Positions 1-6,960 of a stretch of DNA of 7,605 bases are shown here, piece by piece. Source of the DNA: CAZZKJ01 sp964654695. Its GTDB lineage: Bacteria; Krumholzibacteriota; Krumholzibacteriia; WVZY01. The notes under the pieces are model-generated. The model was not told the origin of the DNA. It saw only the letters and a program-made list of their open reading frames with translations, and ran no database searches. A program made the translations under genes and the position numbers. The stretch covers positions 1 through 7,605 of the forward strand of contig CAZZKJ010000072.1 in assembly GCA_964654695.1 (NCBI GenBank), read 5' to 3'. Within the stretch, counting starts at the first letter, position 1; every line of letters begins with the position of its first letter.

Positions 1-495
1 CAAGGAGCTGCCCTTTTCGATTCGCTCACCGTGGGAGAAAATGTGTGCCTGGCGTTGAAAGAACACACCAATAAAGCCGATGAGGAAATACGCGATATAG
101 GCATGCAAAAACTGGCGATGGTGGGATTGAAAGATGTGATTAATAAAAAACCGGCGGAGCTCAGCGGAGGTATGAAAAAAAGAGTCGGCATAGCGCGCGC
201 CATAACCATGAATCCGGACTGTGTTCTTTACGATGAGCCAACTACCGGGCTCGATCCCATTATGGCCGACATTATAAATAATCTCATAATAGAATTGAAG
301 GACGGTTTGGAGATAACAAGCGTGGTCGTTACACATGATATTCAGAGCGCATACAAGGTCGGGGATATCATAGCGATGCTCCATAACGGCAAAATAATAT
401 TTGAAGGAACTCCCGATGAAGCGCAAAACACAGATAACAGGATTGTCAGGCAGTTCATAGAAGGCAGCGCCGAAGGGCCGATTTCTTCGAGTTGA
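1..495 (+). CDS. mlaF: MlaF-type ABC transporter ATP-binding protein (5' partial)
   Basis: This is the ATPase of an Mla/MCE lipid transporter, which in Gram-negative bacteria drives phospholipid movement between the inner and outer membranes together with the permease MlaE and the MCE protein MlaD. The gene runs off the left edge, so the Walker A motif is missing. The first codon in view is the Q-loop glutamine, and the text after it (GAALFDSLTVGENV) is highly typical of MlaF. The ABC signature LSGGMKKR is at 160-183, Walker B with D-E at 223-237, the D-loop just after it, and the H-loop histidine at 334-336. The ending FIEGSAEGPI is also typical of the family. The stop TGA is at 493-495. The downstream neighbour is an MCE protein, which supports the call; the permease gene would be expected upstream. 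A second frame continues open past this stop (see findings), so the last few residues may be affected by a frameshift. Confidence 0.93.
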   Translation, partial: QGAALFDSLTVGENVCLALKEHTNKADEEIRDIGMQKLAMVGLKDVINKKPAELSGGMKKRVGIARAITMNPDCVLYDEPTTGLDPIMADIINNLIIELKDGLEITSVVVTHDIQSAYKVGDIIAMLHNGKIIFEGTPDEAQNTDNRIVRQFIEGSAEGPISSS

Positions 496-560
496 TCCCG
501 GGCTTTAATGAGATCGTTCCGGTGAAAAGCGGCGATCCCAGAGCTTTTGTGAAAAAATTG

Positions 561-566
561 AAAGGA
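561..566 (+). promoter_or_regulatory. Ribosome binding site for mlaD
   Basis: AAAGGA lies 7 bases before the TTG at 574. An in-frame TAA at 571-573 directly precedes that TTG, so no earlier start in this frame is possible. The ATG at 566 is in another frame and stops after three codons. Confidence 0.6.
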
Positions 567-573
567 TGAATAA

Positions 574-1470
574 TTGACGGGTAGATCTCTCGAAATCAGA
601 GTAGGAATCTCGGTTGTGTTGGCGAGCTTGATACTTCTTCTTGGGGTAATGTGGCTGCAGCGCTTCAAGCTAATCGAGAAAAGGTATCATTTTTTCACGA
701 TGTTTTCCGAAGTCGGGGGCCTCACCAAGGATGATCCCATAATGATAAACGGGGTGGAGCGTGGCAGGGTGGACGGCGTGCATCTCGACCCAAAAGGAGT
801 GCTTGTCGAGATGGGAGTCTCCGATGGAGTGCTCTTCCCGTGCGATTCGAGAATAACGCTTAGGAGCATAGGTATTATGGGCGAACGGTTTGTATCGATA
901 AAAAGTGGAAGAGCCGGCAGCATGGTTGAACCGGGAGACACCCTGCCGGGGTATTTCGAAGCGGGGATGAGCGAAGTCATGGGAGAGGCCGGGAGGGTTC
1001 TCGGAGAGCTGGTCGAAACCAGTGCGCACTTGAAAGATGTGATACGAATATTAACGGCCGGCGGAAAACTCGAACAGAGTTTGAGCGATTTGCAATCCTT
1101 CAGCGGCAGCCTTAAGGATATGAGCGATGGGGACGAGGCGCCTCTCAAGAACAGCATCCGCCGGGTTGAGCGGGTCAGCATGCTTTTGGACAGTCTTCTT
1201 ACCAACAGGTACTCCGATTTGGATTCATCCCTGCAGTCTTTCGGACGGGCCGGGAAAAAGATGGAAGGTGCCGCCGATAACCTCTCGGATGTCTCGAAAG
1301 ACCTCCGGGAAATAATATCGAGATTAAATGCCGGTGAAGGAACGATAGGACGATTGATAAGCGAAGATGACTTGATTGAAAAGCTCAGCAGGACCGTCGA
1401 TAATCTCGATGCGCTCGTTGAAGATATAAAAAAACACCCGGGCAGATATTTAAGTATAAGGTTGTTTTAG
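574..1470 (+). CDS. mlaD: MlaD-type MCE-domain phospholipid transport protein
   Basis: This 298-residue protein is the substrate-binding MCE component of the Mla-type transporter, anchored in the inner membrane with its body in the periplasm. It opens with the family-typical SLEIRVGI, followed by one hydrophobic anchor at about residues 12-28. The MCE domain covers roughly residues 38-115 and shows the characteristic run INGVERGRVDGV followed by GIMGERFVSI. The remainder, about 130-285, is rich in heptad-like hydrophobic and charged residues and is probably helical or coiled coil, as expected for the central pore-forming helices. The C-terminus DIKKHPGRYLSIRLF matches the usual conserved MlaD-like ending, so the gene is complete. 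The start is TTG at 574: it has a good ribosome binding site, and a stop codon directly precedes it. It lies 78 bases after the annotated mlaF stop, or 4 bases after the end of an alternate open frame there. The family call is certain; the exact substrate is inferred. Confidence 0.93.
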   Translation: MTGRSLEIRVGISVVLASLILLLGVMWLQRFKLIEKRYHFFTMFSEVGGLTKDDPIMINGVERGRVDGVHLDPKGVLVEMGVSDGVLFPCDSRITLRSIGIMGERFVSIKSGRAGSMVEPGDTLPGYFEAGMSEVMGEAGRVLGELVETSAHLKDVIRILTAGGKLEQSLSDLQSFSGSLKDMSDGDEAPLKNSIRRVERVSMLLDSLLTNRYSDLDSSLQSFGRAGKKMEGAADNLSDVSKDLREIISRLNAGEGTIGRLISEDDLIEKLSRTVDNLDALVEDIKKHPGRYLSIRLF

Positions 1471-1473
1471 TAC

Positions 1474-1490
1474 GACCCGGGGTCATTTTT
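1474..1490 (+). terminator. Possible weak intrinsic terminator after mlaD
   Basis: A small GC-only hairpin, GACC-CGG-GGTC at 1474-1484, is followed by A and five Ts (1486-1490), three bases after the mlaD stop. The stem is very short (4 bp with a 3-base loop), so termination would be weak. A second, stronger hairpin follows at once. It could also be attenuation or chance. Confidence 0.3.
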
Positions 1491-1495
1491 CCCAG

Positions 1496-1513
1496 CTGCC
1501 CGGGAGCGGGCGG
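1496..1513 (+). other. Hairpin with GGAG loop upstream of ispD
   Basis: CTGCCCG (1496-1502) pairs with CGGGCGG (1507-1513), with one T-G wobble, around a GGAG tetraloop at 1503-1506. It is followed by ATCCTTTAAT, a poor U-tract. It lies 25 bases before the ispD start codon, which has no clear Shine-Dalgarno of its own. It may be a weak terminator, a transcript-stabilising stem or a translational control element. Confidence 0.4.
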
Positions 1514-1538
1514 ATCCTTTAATCGCGAACAATCCTCG

Positions 1539-2237
1539 ATGAAATCGACCGCATTGATAATGGCAGCGGGAACCGGCGAGAGATTCGGATCGGGTGTCTC
1601 CAAGCAGTTCGAGCCGGTAAACGGAATACCGCTGGTAAATTGGTCTATTGCCGGATTTGATACATGCCCCGGTGTCGATGAAGTAATTGTGGTTGTTCCC
1701 TGCAACGACCTGGCCGGGGCCCGGAGGATAGTGGACAGAGCGGCGAGTACTAAACTCAAAGCTGTGATTGAAGGCGGAGAAACCCGGCAGGAATCGGTAC
1801 GGGCTGCCTTGGAATACATGGAAGACAGAACGGGCAAAGTCCTGGTTCATGACGCCGCACGGCCCTGCTTTACCCCTTCGCTGGTGGTCCGCGTGCTGGA
1901 GACTCTTATCCACTGCGAAGCGGTTGTTCCAACCGTGCCTGCGGTCGATACGCTTTATCACCAGCGAGAATCCGTCCTCGACGCGGTTATGGACAGGGTA
2001 AACATAGCACACGCGCAGACGCCTCAGGGATTTCACGCAGGTGTACTATATGAAGCACATAAATATGCTCGGACCAGAAACTACGCGTGCAGTGACGACG
2101 GATCGCTGGTTTATTACATGGGATACAAAGTGCGAACGATCCCAGGCGAAGAAGCAAATATTAAAGTCACTTTCAAAGCGGATCTGGCCGTTGCGGAGAT
2201 GCTGCTGGCCGGTATGAAGCCTATGGAGCGGTCTTGA
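1539..2237 (+). CDS. ispD: 2-C-methyl-D-erythritol 4-phosphate cytidylyltransferase
   Basis: IspD joins CTP to 2-C-methyl-D-erythritol 4-phosphate, releasing pyrophosphate, in the MEP route to isoprenoid precursors; it is cytosolic. The 232-residue length is normal. The nucleotide-binding loop MAAGTGERFG is at residues 8-17, with R15 and K22 in the positions of E. coli R20 and K27. The substrate-binding segment EGGETRQESV spans 78-87, VLVHDAARP is at 101-109, R153 sits before the QTPQGF motif (160-165), SDDGSLV is at 185-191, and NIKVT at 207-211 carries the conserved lysine K209. The ATG at 1539 is the only plausible start. The frame is open upstream but offers no ATG or GTG, and the N-terminus aligns well. 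No Shine-Dalgarno is visible just before it. The stop overlaps the start of ispF, the next MEP gene in this block. Identity is secure. Confidence 0.97.
   Translation: MKSTALIMAAGTGERFGSGVSKQFEPVNGIPLVNWSIAGFDTCPGVDEVIVVVPCNDLAGARRIVDRAASTKLKAVIEGGETRQESVRAALEYMEDRTGKVLVHDAARPCFTPSLVVRVLETLIHCEAVVPTVPAVDTLYHQRESVLDAVMDRVNIAHAQTPQGFHAGVLYEAHKYARTRNYACSDDGSLVYYMGYKVRTIPGEEANIKVTFKADLAVAEMLLAGMKPMERS
2225..2228 (+). promoter_or_regulatory. Ribosome binding site for ispF
   Basis: GGAG inside the last codons of ispD lies 5 bases before the TTG at 2234. It supports that TTG as the ispF start and coupled translation of the two genes. Confidence 0.6.
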
Positions 2238-2716
2238 CTGTCAGAACCGGTATAGGCTGGGACGTTCATCCCCTGGTGGAGAAACGCCCCCTCGTACTTG
2301 GAGGTGTGGTGTTTGCCGGGGCTGAGAAAGGGCTCGACGGTCATTCGGATGCCGACGTTGTTTGCCATGCGGTGTGCGATGCTTTGCTGGGGGCCTTGGG
2401 CCTGGGCGATATCGGGGAAAAATTTCCCGACTCGGATCCCATGTATAAGGATTATTCCAGCGTAGGATTCCTGGAGATCACCGGCGCATGGGTAAAGAAA
2501 AGCAAATATGAGATTTCCAATATTGACTGCACGGTAATGAGCGATGCGGTGAGACTTGGGGTAAAAAAAAGGGAGATGTCCAGGGTCATGTCAAAGCATA
2601 TCGGCATTGATTCTTCCAAGGTAAATGTGAAAGCTACAACATGGGAAGGTCGCGGGGCCGTGGGGAGGGGCGAAGTAATAGTCTGCATGGCCGTAGCTAC
2701 ACTAATAGGCCGGTAG
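2234..2716 (+). CDS. ispF: 2-C-methyl-D-erythritol 2,4-cyclodiphosphate synthase
   Basis: IspF cyclises CDP-methylerythritol 2-phosphate to the 2,4-cyclodiphosphate with loss of CMP; the family works as a trimer with a divalent metal at each interface. The 160-residue length is standard. The opening GIGWDVH (residues 6-12) supplies metal ligands D10 and H12, and DVVCHAVCDALLG (41-53) supplies H45. GDIGEKFPD at 58-66 and the C-terminal VKATTWEGRGAVGRGE (132-147) complete the family pattern. The start is TTG at 2234, overlapping the ispD stop as TTGA, with GGAG 5 bases upstream. Two oddities stand out. The loop that normally reads like AQAPK and contacts CDP is SDAVR here (103-107), and the residue after KATT is tryptophan (W137). 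All metal ligands are intact, so the enzyme is probably active. The stop codon lies in the loop of a GGCCG/CGGCC inverted repeat at 2708-2724 that has no U-tract. Confidence 0.96.
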   Translation: MTVRTGIGWDVHPLVEKRPLVLGGVVFAGAEKGLDGHSDADVVCHAVCDALLGALGLGDIGEKFPDSDPMYKDYSSVGFLEITGAWVKKSKYEISNIDCTVMSDAVRLGVKKREMSRVMSKHIGIDSSKVNVKATTWEGRGAVGRGEVIVCMAVATLIGR

Positions 2717-2809
2717 AGACGGCCGGCCCCTCAAGCCTCCGGTTATTAATGTTGACAGGAACGAAAAGCGCGGCTTTCTCGGAATCCAAAACCGGAGATT
2801 GGAAAACCC

Positions 2810-2814
2810 AGGAG
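2810..2814 (+). promoter_or_regulatory. Ribosome binding site that sets the gltX start
   Basis: AGGAG lies 6 bases before the TTG at 2821, the best ribosome binding site in the stretch after ispF. It favours this TTG over the in-frame ATG codons at 2749 and 2641, neither of which has a good site. Confidence 0.7.
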
Positions 2815-2820
2815 TTTCTT

Positions 2821-4287
2821 TTGGATGCAAAGGAACAGACAGCGCGGGTCCGCTTCGCTCCCAGTCCGACCGGCTATCTACACGTCGGCGGGGCGCGGAC
2901 GGCGATATTTAATTGGCTCTTTGCCCGCCGCATGGGCGGGACATTTATATTGAGAATCGAAGATACCGACGCGATACGCAGCACCCGGAACAGCGAGAAT
3001 TCGCTTCTCGAAGATCTCCGGTGGCTCGGTCTGGATTGGGATGAAGGACCCGGCGCGGGCGGCGAATTCGCGCCTTACAGGCAGTCGGAACGGGCATCTC
3101 TTTACAAGGATCGCGCGGACGGGATGTTGGAGATGGGGCACGCATATCCATGTTTTTGCACCGATGATATCCTCGGCCATAAAAGGCGGGCCGCATTGAC
3201 GGAGGGCAGGTCGCCTCACTATGATGGGACCTGCCGCTCACTGTCTCAATCTGAAATCGCGGAGAAAAGGAAAACCGGCGCAGCGGAAGTCGTTCGCTTC
3301 CGCGTACCGGATGAAAATGTTCTTTTCTCCGACTGCGTGCGCGGAAACATAGAGATGCCGGCATCGATGGTGGGGGACTTTGTGATAATGAGGTCTAACG
3401 GTCTGCCGACTTACAATTTTGCCGCGGTCGTGGATGATAATCTCATGAGGGTAACACATGTATTGAGGGGCGAAGAACACCTGCCGAACACGCTCCGGCA
3501 GATATTTCTCTACAGGGTTTTTTCTGCGGAACCCCCCGTGTTTGGCCACCTGCCCCTTATACTGGGCGATGATCGATCCAAGCTCAGCAAGAGACATGGA
3601 GCGGGATCTATAGCCGAACTGCGCGCGCGGGGATACCTGGCCTCTGCGGTGATTAATTATTTGGCCCTGCTGGGGTGGTCGCATCCTTCCGGCAGGGAGG
3701 TTCTTTCGCCCGGGGAATTGGTTTCGGAGTTTTCCCTGGATCGCATCAATAAGAGCGCGGCCATATTCGATAAGAAAAAACTGCGATGGATGAACGGCAT
3801 GCATATACGCGCCCTTTCCGTCGAGGGGCTGCTCGATCTCTCGGAAACTTTTTTCCCCGCAGGTTTGAAGGATGCATATGATAAGAAGGCCAGATTGAAT
3901 ATTATCGAACTCCTGCGCAAAAAGATGGAGTTGCTGTCGGACGTAGAAAGTTTCGCGCCGATTTTCGGGGATAAGGTTGCTCCCGGTGTTGAGGCCGCCG
4001 AAACGCTCCGGCAGAAGCAATCCAGAAAGATCCTGGAAATATTCAAGCGCAAACTTGAGGCGCTTCCCGGAGCATGGTCCGCCGAGCTCATAAAAAAAGC
4101 TATCAAGGAGTCCGGCGGCGAAAGCGGCCTCAAGGGCAAGCAGCTCTATTTCCCGCTGAGGGCGGCTGTGACGGGAGAGGTTCACGGCCCCGATCTCGCC
4201 GGAATTATTGCCGTAAAAGGCAGGAACAGGGTATTATCGCTCCTGAACGAGTTTATTCATCAGCGGGGCGAGGGGGACGCGGATTGA
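2821..4287 (+). CDS. gltX: Glutamyl-tRNA synthetase
   Basis: This class I synthetase charges tRNA-Glu with glutamate. From the TTG at 2821 the protein is 488 residues, the usual bacterial GltX length. VRFAPSPTG (10-18) leads into the HIGH-type motif HVGG (21-24), then the family-typical GGTFILRIEDTD. The KMSKS-type motif is KLSKR (254-258), followed by HGA. C111, C113 and C138 match three of the zinc-site ligands known in E. coli GltX, but the fourth position is serine here (S140), so zinc binding is uncertain. The C-terminal half is the helical anticodon-binding domain and ends normally. The open frame extends back to 2641 inside ispF, but those extra residues look unlike the family, and the AGGAG before 2821 decides the start. 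Whether it also charges tRNA-Gln cannot be told from this window. Its stop overlaps the ddl start. Confidence 0.96.
   Translation: MDAKEQTARVRFAPSPTGYLHVGGARTAIFNWLFARRMGGTFILRIEDTDAIRSTRNSENSLLEDLRWLGLDWDEGPGAGGEFAPYRQSERASLYKDRADGMLEMGHAYPCFCTDDILGHKRRAALTEGRSPHYDGTCRSLSQSEIAEKRKTGAAEVVRFRVPDENVLFSDCVRGNIEMPASMVGDFVIMRSNGLPTYNFAAVVDDNLMRVTHVLRGEEHLPNTLRQIFLYRVFSAEPPVFGHLPLILGDDRSKLSKRHGAGSIAELRARGYLASAVINYLALLGWSHPSGREVLSPGELVSEFSLDRINKSAAIFDKKKLRWMNGMHIRALSVEGLLDLSETFFPAGLKDAYDKKARLNIIELLRKKMELLSDVESFAPIFGDKVAPGVEAAETLRQKQSRKILEIFKRKLEALPGAWSAELIKKAIKESGGESGLKGKQLYFPLRAAVTGEVHGPDLAGIIAVKGRNRVLSLLNEFIHQRGEGDAD
4270..4276 (+). promoter_or_regulatory. Ribosome binding site for ddl
   Basis: GAGGGGG near the end of gltX lies 7 bases before the TTG at 4284. 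It supports that TTG as the start. Confidence 0.55.
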
Positions 4288-5330
4288 AAGCGAAATATAA
4301 AATAGTACTGCTGGCCGGTGGAGATTCATGCGAAAGAGATGTATCGTTTGCAAGCGCCAGGGCGATAATAGAAGCGATCGATGCATGCGGCCACGAAGTC
4401 ATAGCTGCCGATCCTGCAAATCCTTCCGCAGAATCCGGCGCCGTGCGCAAGCAAATTATTGATGCGGGTATAAATGTCGATCCTCCACCCCCAGCCGCCA
4501 AAACCGGCAGGGGAATTTTCATAGGCCTCATTCAAAAATGGAAAGAAATGGGTGCCGATATCATCTTCAACTCCCTCCACGGAGGATACGGAGAGGACGG
4601 TACGATACAATCGGTGTTCGAATTCATGGGAATGCCTTTTACCGGCAGCGGTTCTGCGGCATCGATGCTGGCTATGGACAAGAGATTGTCGCGCACTATG
4701 GCGGAGTCAGCTGGAATTCCGGTGCCCGAAGGTTTCGTCATTGATTCGAACGATGAAGTTTCGATGGAATCCATGCGGCGGCGCATCGAGAACGGACCAG
4801 GTTATCCCTTGGTAATAAAACCGGCCGGTCAGGGTTCGAGCGTGGGAATGTCTGTCGTGCGCGGTGATGAAAAGTTCCGCGAAGCCGTCGAGACCGCCGG
4901 TTTGTTCGGTTCCGGGATTATAGTCGAGCGCTATATTTCCGGCTCGGAGATCACCGTCACCATTCTCGGATCCGCAGCCCTGCCGGTAATAGAAATAAAA
5001 CCGAAATCGGGTTTATATGATTATGAGCACAAATATATAACCGGCACGAGTGAATACCTGGTGCCGGCGCCGCTCGATGAGGAGCTCTCGAAAGAATTCG
5101 GGAGGTTTGCGCTCGAAGCTTTCAATTTACTGGGGTGTTCGGTATACGGGCGGGTGGATTTCAGGTTATCCGATGACGGCAGGCCTTATTTCCTGGAAGT
5201 AAACACCCTTCCGGGCATGACCGCCAGCAGCCTCGTGCCCAAGTCCGCCTCCGCCGCCGGTATGGATTTCAGAGATCTAATCGACAGAATACTGACGTTA
5301 TCCTTGCGCGAAAAAAGAGAAAACCATTGA
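4284..5330 (+). CDS. ddl: D-alanine--D-alanine ligase
   Basis: Ddl joins two D-alanines using ATP to make the dipeptide that ends the peptidoglycan stem peptide. It is a cytosolic ATP-grasp enzyme. From the TTG at 4284 it has 348 residues. The N-terminal domain opens with VLLAGGDSCERDVS, where E17 matches the conserved glutamate that binds the first D-Ala, and has LHGGYGEDG at 98-106. The ATP-grasp part shows FTGSGSAASMLAMDK (119-133), VIKPAGQGSSVGM (177-189), the omega-loop run YDYEHKY (245-251), RVDFRL (290-295) and the metal-binding FLEVNTLPGMT (303-313). The start overlaps the gltX stop as TTGA and has a purine-rich site upstream; residues before it do not resemble the family. It sits between two tRNA synthetase genes rather than in a mur/fts cluster, which is unusual. 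Tyrosine in the omega loop suggests D-Ala rather than D-lactate as the second substrate (inference). Confidence 0.95.
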   Translation: MKAKYKIVLLAGGDSCERDVSFASARAIIEAIDACGHEVIAADPANPSAESGAVRKQIIDAGINVDPPPPAAKTGRGIFIGLIQKWKEMGADIIFNSLHGGYGEDGTIQSVFEFMGMPFTGSGSAASMLAMDKRLSRTMAESAGIPVPEGFVIDSNDEVSMESMRRRIENGPGYPLVIKPAGQGSSVGMSVVRGDEKFREAVETAGLFGSGIIVERYISGSEITVTILGSAALPVIEIKPKSGLYDYEHKYITGTSEYLVPAPLDEELSKEFGRFALEAFNLLGCSVYGRVDFRLSDDGRPYFLEVNTLPGMTASSLVPKSASAAGMDFRDLIDRILTLSLREKRENH

Positions 5331-5355
5331 TTGGAAACGGACAGTTATGAAACTT

Positions 5356-5360
5356 GGGGA
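5356..5360 (+). promoter_or_regulatory. Ribosome binding site that sets the cysS start
   Basis: GGGGA lies 6 bases before the ATG at 5367. It favours that ATG over the TTG at 5331, which immediately follows the ddl stop without a clear site. Confidence 0.55.
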
Positions 5361-5366
5361 ACAGAG

Positions 5367-6797
5367 ATGGCGTTGAAAGTTTATGATACGCTGAGGGGAA
5401 ACAAAATAGAGTTTTCTCCGCATCAGGGCAACAAGATCGGTATGTATTTCTGCGGAATGACCGTTCAGGATCGTCCACACATGGGGCACATGCTTGCTTT
5501 CGTCGCCGGAGACATGATCCGGAGGTACCTGGAATTCAAAGGCTATGAAGTCGTGTATGTTCAGAATTTTACGGATATAGACGATAAGATCATTGAAAAA
5601 TCCATCGAAGAGAACTGCGAATACAGCAGGATTTCCGAGCGCAACATCGAAGCTTATTTTAAGGCTGCCGAAGCCCTGAATATAAAAAAAGCGACCTTTT
5701 ATCCTAGAGCTACCGAGCATATAAGGGAGATCATAGAGTTGATAAAAAAACTCGAAGACAAGGGCCATGCCTATGCTGCGGGTGGGGACGTGTATTTCCG
5801 GGTGCGGACTTTTGAGGACTATGGAAAGCTTTCCAAGCGCAGGCCCGACGATCTGATGAGCGGTGCGAGGATCGCCGTCGGCGAGGCAAAAGAAGACCCT
5901 CTCGATTTCGCCCTATGGAAAGGTTCAGCGAAGCCGGAGCCGGGATGGGACAGCCCGTGGGGCAGGGGAAGGCCCGGATGGCATATTGAATGTTCGGCCA
6001 TGAGCATGAAATATCTTGGCGAGACTATCGATTTCCACGGAGGAGGAGAAGACCTTATTTTTCCACATCATGAAAACGAACTGGCCCAATCCGAGGGCTC
6101 TACCGGCAGCGAGTTCGTCAGGTTTTGGCTGCACAACGGTTTGTTGAATCTCAGAGGGCAGAAGATGTCCAAATCAACCGGCCATTTTTTTGCTATGGAA
6201 GACGTTCTCAAGGAATACACCGGAGAGGTCGTCCGGTTCTACCTGCTTTCAACCCATTTCCGGTCGCAGAGCGAGTTTTCACGAGAGAGGCTTGAAGAAG
6301 CCAGGCGCGGCTACGAGCGATTGAAAAACGCCTGTGTGTCGATCAGCGAGAATCTGGAACGCACCGGCGATCTCGCCGGCCTGTCCACCCCTTCGGGAGA
6401 CAGGTTGAAAGAAGCATCCGCTAGAGCCGCGGAGGAATTATGCCGGGCCATGGACGATGACTTCAACAGCGCCGGCGCTATCGGGATTCTTTTCGACCTG
6501 GTAAAAACGTATAATAAGATCTTAGATGAGGAAGCAGGGCTCGTAAAAAACGATAGAGAGGCCAATGAAGCAGTCAAGGCCGCAATAATGGAATTCAATA
6601 AAATCCTCGGCCTATTTCCGGCGGGATTTCCCACAGTCGAGACCATTCCGGTTGAAATACTCAAAATGGCCGGGGAACGAGAAAATGCCCGGAAAGAGCG
6701 CGATTTCGACAAGGCCGATGCCCTCAGGAAAAAGATCGAATCCGCAGGTTACGTAGCCGAAGATACCCCCGAAGGCATGCGGATCAAGAAAAAATAA
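5367..6797 (+). CDS. cysS: Cysteinyl-tRNA synthetase
   Basis: This class I synthetase charges tRNA-Cys with cysteine. The 476-residue product begins MALKVYDTLRGNKIEF, a standard CysRS opening, and ends with the normal C-terminal helical and DFDKADALRKK segment. The catalytic zinc, which selects cysteine by its thiol, would be held by C29, C209, H234 and E238; all four are present and the last three have the same numbers as in E. coli. The HIGH-type motif is HMGH (38-41) and KMSKS is at 266-270. The segment around the first motif reads CGMTVQDRPHMGHML, less usual than the common CGPTVYD...HIGHAR. ATG 5367 is preferred over the in-frame TTG 5331, since the 12 extra residues have no family match. 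The gene ends the ispD-to-cysS block; the spacer after ddl is 36 bases. Confidence 0.96.
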   Translation: MALKVYDTLRGNKIEFSPHQGNKIGMYFCGMTVQDRPHMGHMLAFVAGDMIRRYLEFKGYEVVYVQNFTDIDDKIIEKSIEENCEYSRISERNIEAYFKAAEALNIKKATFYPRATEHIREIIELIKKLEDKGHAYAAGGDVYFRVRTFEDYGKLSKRRPDDLMSGARIAVGEAKEDPLDFALWKGSAKPEPGWDSPWGRGRPGWHIECSAMSMKYLGETIDFHGGGEDLIFPHHENELAQSEGSTGSEFVRFWLHNGLLNLRGQKMSKSTGHFFAMEDVLKEYTGEVVRFYLLSTHFRSQSEFSRERLEEARRGYERLKNACVSISENLERTGDLAGLSTPSGDRLKEASARAAEELCRAMDDDFNSAGAIGILFDLVKTYNKILDEEAGLVKNDREANEAVKAAIMEFNKILGLFPAGFPTVETIPVEILKMAGERENARKERDFDKADALRKKIESAGYVAEDTPEGMRIKKK

Positions 6798-6841
6798 ATA
6801 TAATACCTATTATTACAAGCAGTTAAGCGCCAACTCCTGTT

Positions 6842-6860
6842 CCGGTCTTTTTGAGGCCGG
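6842..6860 (+). other. GC-rich hairpin downstream of cysS
   Basis: CCGGTCTT (6842-6849) can pair with GAGGCCGG (6853-6860), with two wobble pairs, around a TTT loop. It lies about 45 bases after the cysS stop. There is no U-tract after it, so it is not a classical intrinsic terminator, although it could protect or end the cysS transcript. Confidence 0.3.
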
Positions 6861-6914
6861 CCATTCCCGGAATGATATGAATGCCGTCGATATGGATCCG
6901 GTTTAAGGGTCGAA

Positions 6915-6948
6915 TTCCCTGGCCGGGCTTTACGGCGCCGCCGGGGAA
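6915..6948 (+). other. Inverted repeat TTCCCTGGC/GCCGGGGAA
   Basis: TTCCCTGGC (6915-6923) pairs with GCCGGGGAA (6940-6948) through 9 bp with one wobble, around a 16-base GC-rich loop. A run of five Ts starts at 6961, 12 bases after the stem, which is too far for a standard terminator. It could be a factor-assisted terminator or a protein-binding site between the cysS block and the tRNA promoter. Confidence 0.35.
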
Positions 6949-6960
6949 ATCGCTGTTGAC

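Noticed and set aside
2708..2728. GGCCG/CGGCC inverted repeat at the ispF stop as a terminator
   Set aside because: There is no T run after it, and gltX follows closely in the same direction, so cotranscription is more likely.
2752..2780. TTGACA after ispF as a -35 box for gltX
   Set aside because: The hexamer is perfect, but the sequence 17 bases on (TTTCTC) and its surroundings have no acceptable -10 box.
2641..2820. Longer gltX reading frame from ATG 2641 or ATG 2749
   Set aside because: The first overlaps ispF and reads as low-complexity basic residues. The second has no ribosome binding site. The AGGAG before TTG 2821 and the GltX N-terminus fit 2821.
342..4185. Minus-strand open frames opposite mlaF, mlaD, ispD and gltX, up to 315 codons
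   Set aside because: Each lies opposite a gene with clear family motifs. None shows a recognisable domain or start context.
4074..4283. Longer ddl reading frame from ATG 4074
   Set aside because: The first 70 residues overlap gltX and are basic, non-homologous sequence. The Ddl fold begins just after TTG 4284.
6799..6804. Perfect TATAAT just after cysS as a promoter
   Set aside because: No -35-like hexamer lies 16-18 bases upstream; it falls in an AT-rich trailer.
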